Below are positions 1 to 11,380 of a stretch of DNA of 64,000 nucleotides, piece by piece. The notes under the pieces are model-generated. The model saw only the letters and a list, made by a program, of their open reading frames with translations. It had not been told where the DNA came from and searched no databases. A program made the position numbers and the translations under genes. The DNA comes from Platycnemis pennipes (Eukaryota > Arthropoda > Insecta > Odonata > Platycnemididae): contig OW121856.1 of assembly GCA_933228895.1 (NCBI GenBank), forward strand, positions 17,005,805 to 17,069,804, given 5' to 3'. The first letter of the stretch is position 1; each line of letters opens with the position of its first letter.

Positions 1-876
1 ATCTCGGTGAACTGTTATAAAATGAGGCGATGGCGTTAATTATAGGTAAAAAACAGCGGCATAAAAAAATGTAGTTGGAAGAATTTAATTTTTGAGCGAA
101 CAACTCTAAATAGGATTTATTTATTACACCTTGAAATTTTGTACAATTTTGGTGAACTGTTATAAAATGAAGCGATGGCGTCAATTATAGGTAACAAAAA
201 GAGCGGTATAAAAAAAATTTGTTGGAAGAATTTCATTTTTGAGGGTACCCCTCGAAAAAAGATTTATTTATTTCACCCTGAAATTTTGCATTATTTTCGG
301 TGTACTGTTATAAAAAGAGGCGATGGCGTGAATTATAGGTAAAAAACATCTGTATAAAAAAAATTTGTTGGCAGAATTTCATTTTTGATCGAACGCCTTT
401 AAGTAGGATTTATTTATTTCACCCTAAAGTTTTTCATTATTTCGGTGAACTATTATAAAATGAGGCGTTGGCGTAAATTATTGGTGAAAAGAGCTGTATA
501 AAAAAATTTGGTTGGAAGAGTTTTATTTTTTAACGAACGTCTCTAAACACGTTGTATTTATTTCACCCTGAAATTTTGCATTACTTCGATGATCTGTTAT
601 TTAATGAGGTGATGGCGTCAATTATTGATAAAAGAACAGCTGTGTAAAAAAATTTTGTTGGAAGAATTTAATTTTTGAGCGAACCCCTAAAAAAAGATTT
701 ATTTATTTCACCCTGAATGTTTGCATTATTTCGGTGAACTAATAAACTGAGGCGATGGTGTATTTTATAGGTAAAAAATAGCCGTATAAAAACTTTTAGT
801 TGGAAGAATATAATTTTTAAACGAACGCCTCTAAACACGATGTATTTATTTCACCCTGAGATTTTGCATTATTTCG
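1..876. repeat. Six-monomer block, first copy (pair with 3795-4670)
   Basis: This block aligns at a constant offset of 3794 bp (26 monomers) with 3795-4670. Shared private variants include GAGGGTACCCCTCG near 241 and 4035, ACTAATAAACTGAGG near 740 and 4534, and CCTCTAAACACGATG near 829 and 4623. Differences are scattered single bases, for example TTAATGAGG against ATAATGAGG near 601 and 4395. At about 875 the alignment jumps by one monomer: the second copy carries an extra monomer at about 4670-4813. Confidence 0.88.
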
Positions 877-1354
877 GTGAACTGTTATAAAATGAGGCGA
901 TGGCTTGAATTCAAGGAAAAAAAACATATGTATAAAAAAATTTAGTTGGAAGAATTTCATTTTTCAGCAAACGTCTTTAAAGAGAAATTATTTATTTCAC
1001 CGCGAAATTTTGCATCATTTTCGGTGAACTGTTATAAAATGAGGATATGGCGTCAATTTCAGGTAAAAAATCAGCTGTATAAAAAAATTTAGCTGTAAGA
1101 ATTTCATTTTAGAAGGACGGCCTCTAAGTAGGATTTATTAATTTCACTAGAAATTTTGCATATTTATCAGTGAATTGTAATAAAATGAGGTGATGGCGTC
1201 AATTCTAGGTAAAAAATCTGTTTTTTAAAAACATTTAAATGGATGAATTTCAATTTTGCGTGAACTCCTCTAAAAAGAAATTATTTATTTCACCCTGAAT
1301 TTTTGCATTATATTCGGTGAACTGTTCTAAAATGAGGCGAGGACGTTAATTTTA

Positions 1355-1369
1355 GGTATTATAGGTCAA
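1355..1369. repeat. GGTATTATAGGTC insertion monomer (first of 14 copies)
   Basis: An extra 10-11 bp (a duplicate of the ATTATAGGT motif) lengthens this subtype to about 156 bp. It usually follows GAGGCGAGGACGTC. Other copies lie near 5734, 7340, 9062, 10938, 13274, 16959 and 61915. A GATATTATAAGGTC form is near 20748, 28026, 33424, 41712, 58671 and 60584. The second form marks the central zone and parts of the right zone. Confidence 0.85.
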
Positions 1370-2383
1370 AAAACAGATGTATAAATAAATTCTGTTGGAA
1401 GAATTTCATTTTTAAGCAACCGCGCTTAAATAGGATTTATTTATTTCACCCTGAAATTTTGTATTATTTTCGTTTAACTGTTATAAAATGAAGCGATGTC
1501 CTCAATTATAAGAAATAAACAACTGTTGAAAAAAATTTTGTTGGACAAAATTTCATTTTTGAACGAAAGCCTTGTGGTAGGATTTATTTATTTCACCCTG
1601 AAGTTTTGCATTATTTTGGTGAACTGTTATAAAATGAGGCGATGACGTCTATTATAGGTAAAAAAACAGCTGTATAAAAAAATTTAGTTGGAAGAATTTA
1701 ATTTTTGAGCGAACCCCTCAAAAAACGATTTATTTACTTCATCCTGAAAGTTTGCATTATTTCGGTGCACTGTTATAAATAAAGGCGATGGCGTCAATTG
1801 TAGGTAAAAAATTGCTGTATAAAAAATTTTAGTTTGAAGAATTCCATTTTTGAGCGAACGCCTTGTTGTAGGATTTATCTATTTCACCCTGAAATTTTGC
1901 ATTATATCGGTGAACTGTTATAAAATAAGGCGATAGCGTACATTGTAGGTAAAAAAACAGGTGTATAAAAACATTTAGTTGGAAGAATTTCATTCTTTAG
2001 CGAACGCCTGTAAATGGGATTTATTTATTTCATCCTGAAATTTTGCATTATATCGGTGAACTATTATAAAATAAGGCGATGGCGTCCATTGTAGGTAAAA
2101 AACAGGTGTATAAAAAAATTAAGGTTGGAAGAATTTCATTTTTTAGCGAACGCCTGTAAATGGGATTTATTTATTTCACCTTGAAATTTTGCATCATATC
2201 GGTGGACTGTTATAAATAAAGGCGATGGCGTCAATTATAATTGAAAAAAACAGCTGTATAAAAAAATTTAGTTTGAAGAATTTCATTTTTGAGCGAAAGT
2301 CTCTAAATAGTATTTATTTATTTCACCCTGAAATTATGAATTATTACCGTGAAGTGTTATATAATGAGGTGATGGTGTCAATT

Positions 2384-2412
2384 ATAGATTTAAAAAACTA
2401 TATAAAATAATT
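2384..2412. repeat. ATAGATTTAAAAAACTA monomer (first of 13 copies)
   Basis: This subtype replaces TATAGGTAAAAAAACAGCTG with ATAGATTTAAAAAACTATAT and so lacks the CANNTG site; it is normally preceded by TACCGTGAAGTGTTA. Further copies are near 2964, 8369, 9800, 10499, 14155, 22359, 23519, 25552, 26717, 38509, 46078 and 48697. Pairs at 22359/23519 and 25552/26717 are eight monomers apart. Confidence 0.84.
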
Positions 2413-3794
2413 AAGTAGGAAGAACTACATTTATGAGCGAACGCCTCTAAATGGGATTTTTTATTTCACCCTGCAGTTTTCCATTATATCGGTGAACTGT
2501 TATAAAATAAGATGATGGCGTCAATTATAGGTAAAAAAACAGCTGTATAAAAAAATTCAGTTGGAAGAATTTCATTTGTTAGCAAACGCCTGTAAATGGG
2601 ATTTATTTATTTCAACCTGAAATTTTGCATCATTTCGGTGAACTGTTACAAAATGAGGCGATGGAGTACACTATAGGTAAAAAAACAGCTGTTTAATAAA
2701 ATTTAGTTGAAAGAATTTCATTTTTGTGCGAACGCCTTTAAGAAGGATTTATTTATTTCACCCTTAAATTATGCATTATTATGGTGCAATGTTAAAAGTA
2801 AAGGCGATGGCGTCAATTATAGGTAAAAAAACAGCTGTATAACAAAATTTATTTTGAAGAATTTCATTTTTGAGCGAAAGTCTCTAAATAGGATTTATTT
2901 TTTTCACCCTGAAATTTTGAATTATTACCGTGAAGTGTAATATAATGAGGCGATGGCGTCAATTATAGATTTAAAAAACTATATAAAATAATTAAATAGG
3001 AAGAACTTCATTTTTGAGCGAACGCCTTTAAATAGGATTTATTTATTTCACCTTAAAATTTTGCATTATTTCGGTGAAATTATAAAATGAGGCGATGGCG
3101 TTATTTATTCGTAAAGAAACAGGTGTATGAAAAAATTTAGTTGGAAGAATTTAATTTTTGAGCAAAAGCCTCTAATTAGGATTTATTTATTTCACGCTGA
3201 AATTTTGCATTATTTCGGTGAACTATTATAAAATGAGGCGATGGCGTCAAATATAGGTAAAAAAAAACAGCGGTATAAAAAAAATTTGTTGGAATAATTT
3301 CATTTTTGAGCGAACGTGCTTAAATAGGATTTATTTATTTCACCCTGAAATTTTGCATTATTTTCGTTGAACGGTTATAAAATGAAGCGATGGCGTCAAT
3401 TATAAGTAAAAAACATCTGTATAAAAAAATTCTGGTGGGAGAATTTCATTTTAGAGCGAACGCCTCTAAATGGGATTTAATTATTTCAACATGAAATTTT
3501 GCATTATTTCGGTGAACTGTTATAAATTGAAGCGATGGCGTCAATTATACTTAAAAATCAGCTGTATAAAAAAATTTTGTTGGGAGAATTTCATTTTTGA
3601 GCGGACACATTGTGGTAGGATTTATTTATTTCACCCTAATGTTTTGCATAATTTCGGTGACTTTTATAAAATGAGGCAATTACGTCTATTATGGGTAAAA
3701 AAACAGCTGTATAAAAAAATTTTGATGGAAGAATATCAATTTTTAACCCACGCCTCTAATAGTCTTTATTTATTTCACCCTGAAATTTTGCATT

Positions 3795-4670
3795 ATCTCG
3801 GTGAACTGTTATAAAATGAGGCTATGGCGTTAATTATAGGTAAAAAACAGCGGTATAAAAAAATGTAGTTGGAAGAATTTAATTTTTGAGCGAACAACTC
3901 TAAATAGGATTTATTTATTACACCTTGAAATTTTGTACAATTTTGGTGAACTGTTATAAAATGAAGCGATGGCGTCAATTATAGGTAACAAAAAGAGCGG
4001 TATAAAAAAAATTTGTTGGAAGAATTTCATTTTTGAGGGTACCCCTCGAAAAAAGATTTATTTATTTCACCCTGAAATTTTGCATTATTTTCGGTGTACT
4101 GTTATAAAAAGAGGCGATGGCGTGAATTATAGGTAAAAAACATCTGTATAAAAAAATTTTGTTGGCAGAATTTCATTTTTGATCGAACGCCTTTAAGTAG
4201 GATTTATTTATTTCACCCTAAAGTTTTTCATTATTTCGGTGAACTATTATAAAATGAGGCGTTGGCGTAAATTATTGGTGAAAAGAGCTGTATAAAAAAA
4301 TTTAGTTGGAAGAGTTTTATTTTTTAACGAACGTCTCTAAACACGTTGTATTTATTTCACCCTGAAATTTTGCATTACTTCGATGATCTGTTATATAATG
4401 AGGTGATGGCGTCAATTATTGATAAAAGAACAGCTGTGTAAAAAAATTTTGTTGGAAGGATTTAATTCTTGAGCGATCCCCTAAAAAAAGATTTATTTAT
4501 TTCACCCTGAATGTTTGCATTATTTCGGTGAACTAATAAACTGAGGCGATGGTGTAAATTATAGGTAAAAAATAGCCGTATAAAAACTTTTAGTTGGAAG
4601 AATATAATTTTTAAACGAACGCCTCTAAACACGATGTATTTATTTCACCCTGAGATTTTGCATTATTTCA
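3795..4670. repeat. Six-monomer block, second copy (pair with 1-876)
   Basis: This is the collinear counterpart of the window start at offset 3794. It includes the GAGGGTACCCCTCG monomer near 4035 and the CTAAACACG monomers near 4339 and 4623. The sequence from about 4255 onward belongs to a second pairing as well, with 6012-7470, showing that repeats of different scales overlap in this zone. Confidence 0.87.
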
Positions 4671-5865
4671 GTGAACTGTTATAAAATGAGACGATGGCGT
4701 CAATTATAGGAAAAAAAAAAGCGGTATAAAAAAAATTGTTGGAAGAATTTCATTTTTGAGCGAACGACTCTAAATAGGATTTATTTATTTCACCCTGCAA
4801 TTTTGCATTATTTCGGTGAACTGTTATAAAATGAGGCGATGGCTTGAATTCAAGGAAAAAAAACATATGTATAAAAAAATTTAGTTGGAAGAATTTCATT
4901 TTTCAGCAAACGTCTTTAAAGAGAAATTATTTATTTCACCGCGAAATTTTGCATCATTTTCGGTGAACTGTTATAAAATGAGGATATGGCGTCAATTTCA
5001 GGTAAAAAATCAGCTGTATAAAAAAATTTAGCTGTAAGAATTTCATTTTAAAGGACGGCCTCTAAGTAGGATTTATTAATTTCACTAGAAATTTTGCATA
5101 TTTATCAGTGAATTGTAATAAAATGAGGTGATGGCGTCAATTTTACGTAAAAAATCAGCTGTATAAAAAAATTTAGTAGGATGAATTTCATTTTTTAGCG
5201 AACATCTCTAAATAGGATTTATTTATTTCACCTTCAAAATATGCATTTTTTTCGTTGAACTGTTAGAAAATGATGTGATGGCTTCAATTTTAGGTAAAAA
5301 ATCAGCTGTATAAAATAATTTAGTTGGGATAATTTCTTTTTTGAGCGAACGCCTCTAAGTAGTACTCAGTAGTTTCACCCTGAAATTTATAATTTTTTTC
5401 GGAGAACTGTTATAAAATGAGCCGATGGCGTCAATTCTAGGTAAAAAATCTGCTTTTTAAAAAAATTTAAATGGATGAATTTCATTTTTGCGCAAAAGCC
5501 TTTAAATAGAATTTATTTATTTCACCCTGAAATTTAGCACTTTTTTCGGTGAACTGTTATAAAATGAGGCGATGGCGTCAATTCTAGGTAAAAAATCTGT
5601 TTTTTAAAAACATTTAAATGGATGAATTTCAATTTTGCGTGAACGCCTCTAAAAAGAAATTATTTATTTCACCCTGAAATTTTGCATTATATTCGGTGAA
5701 CTGTTCTAAAATGAGGCGAGGACGTCAAATTTAGGTATTATAGGTCAAAAAACAGATGTATAAATAAATTCTGTTGGAAGAATTTCATTTTTAAGCGACC
5801 GCGCTTAAATAGGATTTATTTATTTCACCCTGAAATTTTGTATTATTTTCGTTTAACTGTTAAAA
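4255..5865. repeat. Eleven/twelve-monomer tandem block, copy 1 (pair with 6012-7470)
   Basis: This aligns with 6012-7470, first at an offset of 1757 bp and then at 1612 bp after one monomer (the CTTGAATTCAAGG type, near 4835) is missing from the second copy near 6590. A further 10-bp loss is seen in copy 2 near 6959, where GAGCGAACGCCTCTAAG reads GAGCGTCTAAG. The end of the block carries the TTCTAGGTAAAAAATCTG monomers and the GGTATTATAGGTC insertion monomer (near 5734 and 7340). A third, shorter copy of its last part lies at about 8690-9200. Confidence 0.83.
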
Positions 5866-6011
5866 CATGAGGCGTTGGCGTAAATTATTGGTGAAAAGAG
5901 CTGTATAAAAAAATTTGGTTGGAAGAATTTCATTTTTGAACGAACGCCTTGTGGTAGGATTTATTTATTTCACCCTGAAGTTTTGCATTATTTTGGTGAA
6001 CTGTTACAAAA

Positions 6012-7470
6012 TGAGGCGTTGGCGTAAATTATTGGTGAAAAGAGCTGTATAAAAAAATTTAGTTGGAAGAATTTTATTATTTAACGAACGTCTCTAAACA
6101 CGAAGTATTTATTTCACCCTGAAATTTTGCATTACTTCGATGATCTGTTATATAATGAGGTGATGGCGTCAATTATTGATAAAAAAACAGCGGTATAAAA
6201 AAATTTTGTTGGAAGAATTTAATTTTTGAGCGAACACCTAAAAAAAAGATTTATTTATTTCACCCTGAATGTTTGCATTATTTCGGTAAACTGTCATAAA
6301 CTGAGGCGATGGTGTAAATTATAGGTAAAAAATAGCCGTATAAAACATTTAGTTGGAAGAATTTAATTTTTTAACGAACGCCTCTAAACACGATGTATTT
6401 ATTTCACCCTGAAATTTTGCATTATTTCAGTGAACTGTTATAAAATGAGACGATGGCGTCAATTAGAGGTAAAAAAACAGCAGTATAAAAAAAATTGTTG
6501 GAGGAATTTCATTTTTGAGCGAACGACTCTAAATAGGATTTATTTATTTCACCCTGCAATTTTGCATTATTTCGGTGAACTGTTATAAAATGAGGATATG
6601 GCGTCAATTTCAGGTAAAAAATCAACTGTATAAAGAAATTTAGCTGTAAGAATTTCATTTTAGAGAGAACGCCTATAAGTAGGATTTATTAATTTCACTA
6701 GAAATTTTGCATATTTATCAGTGAATTGTTATAAAATGAGGTGATGGCGTCAATTTTACGTAAAAAATCAGTTGTATAAAAAAATTTAGTAGGATGAATT
6801 TCATTTTTTAGCGAACATCTCTAAATAGGATTTATTTATTTCACCTTGAAAATATGCATTTTTTTCGTTGAACTGTTAGAAAATGATGTGATGGCTTCAA
6901 TTTTAGGTAAAAAATCAGCTGTATAAAATAATTTAGTTGGAATAATTTCATTTATGAGCGTCTAAGTAGTACTCAGTAGTTTTACCCTGAAATTTATAAT
7001 TTTTTTCGGAGAACTGTTATAAAATGAGGCGATGGCGTCAATTCTAGGTAAAAAATCTGCTTTTTAAAAAAATTTAAATGGATGAATTTCATTTTTGCGC
7101 GAACGCCTTTAAATAGTATTTATTTATTTCACCCTGAAATTTAGCACTTTTTTCGGTGAACTGTTATAAAATGAGGCGATGGCGTCAATTCTAGGTAAAA
7201 AATCTGTTTTTTAAAAACATTTAAATGGATGAATTTCAATTTTGCGTGAACGCCTCTAAAAAGAAATTATTTATTTCACCCTGAATTTTTGCATTATATT
7301 CGGTGAACTGTTCTAAAATGAGGCGAGGACGTTAATTTTAGGTATTATAGGTCAAAAAACAGATGTATAAATAAATTCTGTTGGAAGAATTTCATTTTTA
7401 AGCGACCGCGCTTAAATAGGATTTATTTATTTCACCCTGAAATTTTGTATTATTTTCGTTTAACTGTTAT
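6012..7470. repeat. Eleven-monomer tandem block, copy 2
   Basis: This is the second copy of the block that begins at 4255. It keeps subtype order: GTTGGCGTAAATTATTGG, CTAAACACG, GAGACGATGG, GAGGATATGGCG, GATGTGATGGCTTC, then two or three TCTAGGTAAAAAATCTG monomers. The 5866-6011 interval between the copies is one further monomer of the same GTTGGCG type. Confidence 0.82.
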
Positions 7471-8675
7471 AAAATGAAGCGATGTCCTCAATTATAAGAA
7501 ATAAACAACTGTTGAAAAAAATTTTGTTGGAAGAATTTCATTTTTGAACGAAAGCCTTGTGGTAGGATTTATTTATTTCACCCTGAAGTTTTGCATTATT
7601 TTGGTGAACTGTTATAAAATGAGGCGATGACGTCTATTATAGGTAAAAAAACAGCTGTATAAAAAAATTTAGTTGGAAGAATTTAATTTTTGAGCGAACC
7701 CCTCAAAAAACGATTTATTTACTTCATCCTGAAAGTTTGCATTATTTCGGTGCACTGTTATAAATAAAGGCGATGGCGTCAATTATAGGTAAAAAATTGC
7801 TGTATAAAAAATTTTAGTTTGAAGAATTCCATTTTTGAGCGAACGCCTTGTTGTAGGATTTATCTATTTCACCCTGAAATTTTGCATTATATCGGTGAAC
7901 TGTTATAAAATAAGGCGATAGCGTCCATTGTAGGTAAAAAAACAGGTGTATAAAAACATTAAGTTGGAAGAATTTCATTCTTTAGCGAACGCCTGTAAAT
8001 GGGATTTATTTATTTCATCCTGAAATTTTGCATTATATCGGTGAACTGTTATAAAATAAGGCGATGGCGTCCATTGTAGGTAAAAAACAGGTGTATAAAA
8101 AAATTAAGGTTGGAAGAATTTCATTTTTTAGCGAACGCCTGTGAATGGGATTTATTTATTTCACCTTGAAATTTTGCATCATATCGGTGGACTGTTATAA
8201 ATAAAGGCGATGGCGTCAATTATAATTGAAAAAAACAGCTGTATAAAAAAACTTAGTTTGAAGAATTTCATTTTTGAGCGAAAGTCTCTAAATAGTATTT
8301 ATTTATTTCACCTTGAAATTATGAATTATTACCGTGAAGTGTTATATAATGAGGTGATGGTGTCAATTATAGATTTAAAAAACTATATAAAATAATTAAG
8401 TAGGAAGAACTACATTTATGAGCGAACGCCTCTAAATGGGATTTTTTATTTCACCCTGCAGTTTTCCATTATATCGGTGAACTGTTATAAAATAAGGCGA
8501 TGGCGTCAATTATAGGTAAAAAAACAGCTGTATAAAAAAATTCAGTTGGAAGAATTTCATTTGTTAGCGAACGCCTGTAAATGGGATTTATTTATTTCAA
8601 CCTGAAATTTTGCATTATTTCGGTGAACTGTTACAAAATGAGGCGATGGAGTATACTATAGGTAAAAAAACAGCT
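7187..8675. repeat. Ten-monomer duplicated segment, copy 2 (pair with 1201-2690)
   Basis: This is the collinear copy of 1201-2690. Its right edge is a hard break at 8675/8676: after AAAAACAGCT the sequence continues as CTACGCCTCTAAGTAG, so about 45 bp of monomer is missing and a different subtype begins. Because copy 1 continues normally at 2690, the break arose after, or during, the duplication. Confidence 0.87.
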
Positions 8676-8690
8676 CTACGCCTCTAAGTA
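8671..8690. repeat. Truncated chimeric monomer junction
   Basis: The junction CAGCT/CTACGCC lacks the second A-tract, the TTGGAAGAATTTCA element and the start of GAGCGAACG, about 45 bp of a normal monomer. It joins the GATGGAGTATACTATAGG subtype to the CTAAGTAGTACTTAGTAG subtype. It is one of the few places where recombination did not preserve monomer length. Confidence 0.8.
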
Positions 8691-11380
8691 GTACTTAGTA
8701 GTTTCACCCTGAAACTTAGCATTTTTTTTCGGTGAACTGTTATAAAATGAGGCGATGGCGTCAATTCTAGGTAAAAAATCTGCTTTTTAAAAAAATTTAA
8801 ATGGATGAATTTCATTTTTGCGCGAACGCCTTTAAATAGAATTAATTATTTCACCCTGAAATTTAGCACTTTTTTCGGTGAACTGTTATAAAATGAGGCG
8901 ATGGCGTCAATTCTAGGTAAAAAATCTGCTTTTTAAAAAAATTTAAATGGATGAATTTCATTTTTACGTGACGCCTCTAAAAAGAAATTATTTATTTCAC
9001 CCTGAAATTTTGCATTATATTCGGTGAACTATGATAAAATGTGGCTAGGACGTCAATTTTAGGTATTATGGGTCAAAAAACAGATGTATAAATAAATTCT
9101 GTTGGAAGAATTTCATTTTTAAGCGACCGCGCTTAAATAGGGTTTATTTATTTCACCCTGAAATTTTGTATTATTTTCGTTTAACTGTTATAAAATGAAG
9201 CGATGTCCTCAATTATAAGTAATAAACAACTGTTGAAAAAAATTTTGTTGGAAGAATTTAATTTTTGAACGAACGCCTTGTGGTAGGATTTATTTATTTC
9301 ACCCTGAAAGTTTGCATTATTTCGGTGCACTGTTATAAAAAAAGGCGATGGCGTCAAATATAGGTAAAAAAATTGCTGTATAAAAAATTATAGTTTGAAG
9401 AATTCCGTTTTTGAGCGAACGCCTTGTGGTAGGATTTATTTATTTCACCCTGAAATTTTGCATTATATCGGTGAACTGTTATAAAATAAGGCGATGGCGT
9501 CCATTGTAGGTAAAAAAAACAGATGTATAAAAAAATTTACTTGGAAGAATTTCATTTTTTAACCGAACGCCTGTAAATGGGATTTATTAATTTCACCCTG
9601 AAATTTTGCATTATATCGGTGAACTGTTATAAAAAAAGGCGATGGCGTCAATTATAGGTAAAAAAACAGCTGTATAAAAAAATTTAGGTTGAAGAATTTC
9701 ATTTTTGAGCCAAAGTCTCTTAATAGTATTTATTTATTTCACCCTGAAATTTTGAATTATTACCGTGAAGTGTTATATAATGAGGTGATGGTGTCAATTA
9801 TAGATTTAAAAAACTATTTAAAATAATTAAGTAGGAAAAACTTCATTTTTGAGCGAACGACTCTGAATGGGATTTTTTATTTCACTCTGAAGTTTTGCAT
9901 TATATCGGTGAACTGTTATGAAATAAGGCGATGGTGTCAATTATAGGTATAAAAAACAGCTGCATAAAAAAATTCAGTTGCCTGTAAATGGGATTTATTT
10001 ATTTCACCCTGAAATTATGCATTATTTTCGTTCAACTGTTATAAAATGAAGCACTGGCATCAATTATATGTAAAAAACATATGTATAAAAAAATCTGTTG
10101 GGAGAATTTCATTTTTGGGCGAACGCCCTGTGGTAGGATTTATTTATTTCACCCTGAAGTATTGCATTATATCGCAGAACTCTTATAAAATGAGGCGATG
10201 GCGTCAATTATAGGTAAAAAAACAGCTGTATAAAAAAATTAGTTGGAAGAATTTCAGTTTTTAGCGAACGCCTATAAATGGGATTTATTTATTTCAACCT
10301 GAAATTTTGCATTATTTCGGTGCACTGTTATAAATAAAGGCGATGGCGTCAATTATAGGTAAAAAAACAGCTGTATAAAAAAATTTAGTTTGAAGAATTT
10401 CATTTTTGAGCGAAAGTCTCTAAATAGGATTTATTTATTTCACCCTGATTTTGAATTACTACGGTGAAGTGTTATATAATGAGGCGATGGCGTCAATTAT
10501 AGATTTAAAAAACTATATAAAATAATTAAGTAAGAAGAACTTCATTTTTGAGCGAACGACTCTAAATGGGATTTATTTTTTTCACCCTCAATTTTGCATT
10601 ATTTCGGTGTCATGTTATAAAATGAGTGGATGGCGTCAATTAAAGGTAAAAAACAGCTGTGTAAAAAAATTTAGTTGTAAGAATTTCATTTTTGAGTGAA
10701 CGCCTCTAATTAGGATTTATTTATTTCACCATGATATTTAACAATATTTCGGTGAACTGTTATAAAATGAGGCAATGGCGTGAATTATAGGTAAAAAAAC
10801 ATATGTATAAAAAAAATTTACTTCGATGAATTTTATTTTTGAACTAACGTTTCTAAAAAGAAATTATTTATTTCACCCTGACATTTTGCTTTATTTTCGG
10901 TGAACTTTATAAAATGGGGCGAGGACGTCAATTTTAGGTATTATAGGTCAAAAACGGATGTTTAAAAAAATTCTGTTGGAAGAATTTCATTTTTGAGCGA
11001 ACGTGCTTAAATAGGATTCATTTATTTCACCCTGAAATTATGCATTATTTTCGTTGAACGTTTATAAAATGAAGCGATGGCGTCAATTATAAGTAAAAAA
11101 CATCTGTATAAAAAAATTCTGGTGGGAGAATTTCATTTTAGAGCGAACACCTCTAAATGGGATTTATTTATTTCAACATGAAATTTTGCATTATTTCGGT
11201 GAACTGTTATATAATAAAGCGATGGCGTCAATTATACTTAAAAATCAGCTCTATAAAAAAATTTTGTTGGGAGAATTTCATTTTTGAGCGAAAGTTTTGT
11301 GGCAGGATTTATTTATTTCACACTGAAGTTTTGCAGTATTTCGGTGTACTGTTATAAAATGAGTCGTAGGCGTCAATTAT
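8676..11380. repeat. Left-zone satellite, mixed subtypes
   Basis: This region opens with a third copy of the TCTAGGTAAAAAATCTG/GGTATTATGGGTC block (about 8700-9200). It is followed by monomers that resemble 1700-3100, including the ATAGATTTAAAAA subtype near 9800 and 10499. A short monomer occurs at 9980/9981. The stretch 10900-11360 carries the GGTATTATAGG insertion monomer (near 10938) and a two-monomer segment also seen near 3421-3560. Nothing but satellite was seen. Confidence 0.82.
9971..9990. repeat. Internally deleted monomer
   Basis: The sequence reads AATTCAGTTGCCTGTAAATG, joining GTTG directly to CCTGTAAATG. About 25-29 bp (the GAAGAATTTCA element, the T-tract and GCGAACG) are missing. 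The downstream monomer resumes in normal phase. Confidence 0.78.

Larger units (their letters stand above)
1201..2690. repeat. Ten-monomer duplicated segment, copy 1 (pair with 7187-8675)
   Basis: This aligns with 7187-8675 at an offset of 5985-5986 bp (41 monomers) with only occasional single-base differences, for example CTTGAAATTATG in place of CCTGAAATTATG near 8311. The shared left edge is TCTAGGTAAAAAATCTG. The match ends after AAAAACAGCT, where copy 2 is truncated into a different monomer. The two copies are much more alike than either is to surrounding monomers, so this is a fairly recent event in an otherwise older zone. Confidence 0.88.
877..3794. repeat. Left-zone satellite, remainder of the 26-monomer unit
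   Basis: This contains about 20 monomers between the two copies of the opening block. 875-1200 continues the match to the second unit (4814-5138, offset about 3938). At 1200/1201 the alignment jumps by 441 bp (three monomers). 1201-1475 then matches 5580-5855, and 1201-2690 matches 7187-8675. The part from 2690 to 3794 includes two copies of the ATAGATTTAAAAAACTA subtype (near 2384 and 2964) and a segment near 3421-3560 that recurs near 11100-11260. Nothing other than satellite was seen. Confidence 0.85.

Noticed and set aside
3470..3814. Open frame of 114 codons on the + strand, the longest in the window
   Set aside because: It spans more than two satellite monomers, its residues repeat with the monomer (for example IYLFHP and NFIFER), and most other copies are interrupted by stops and frame changes since 145-146 is not a multiple of three. 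No start context or domain was seen.
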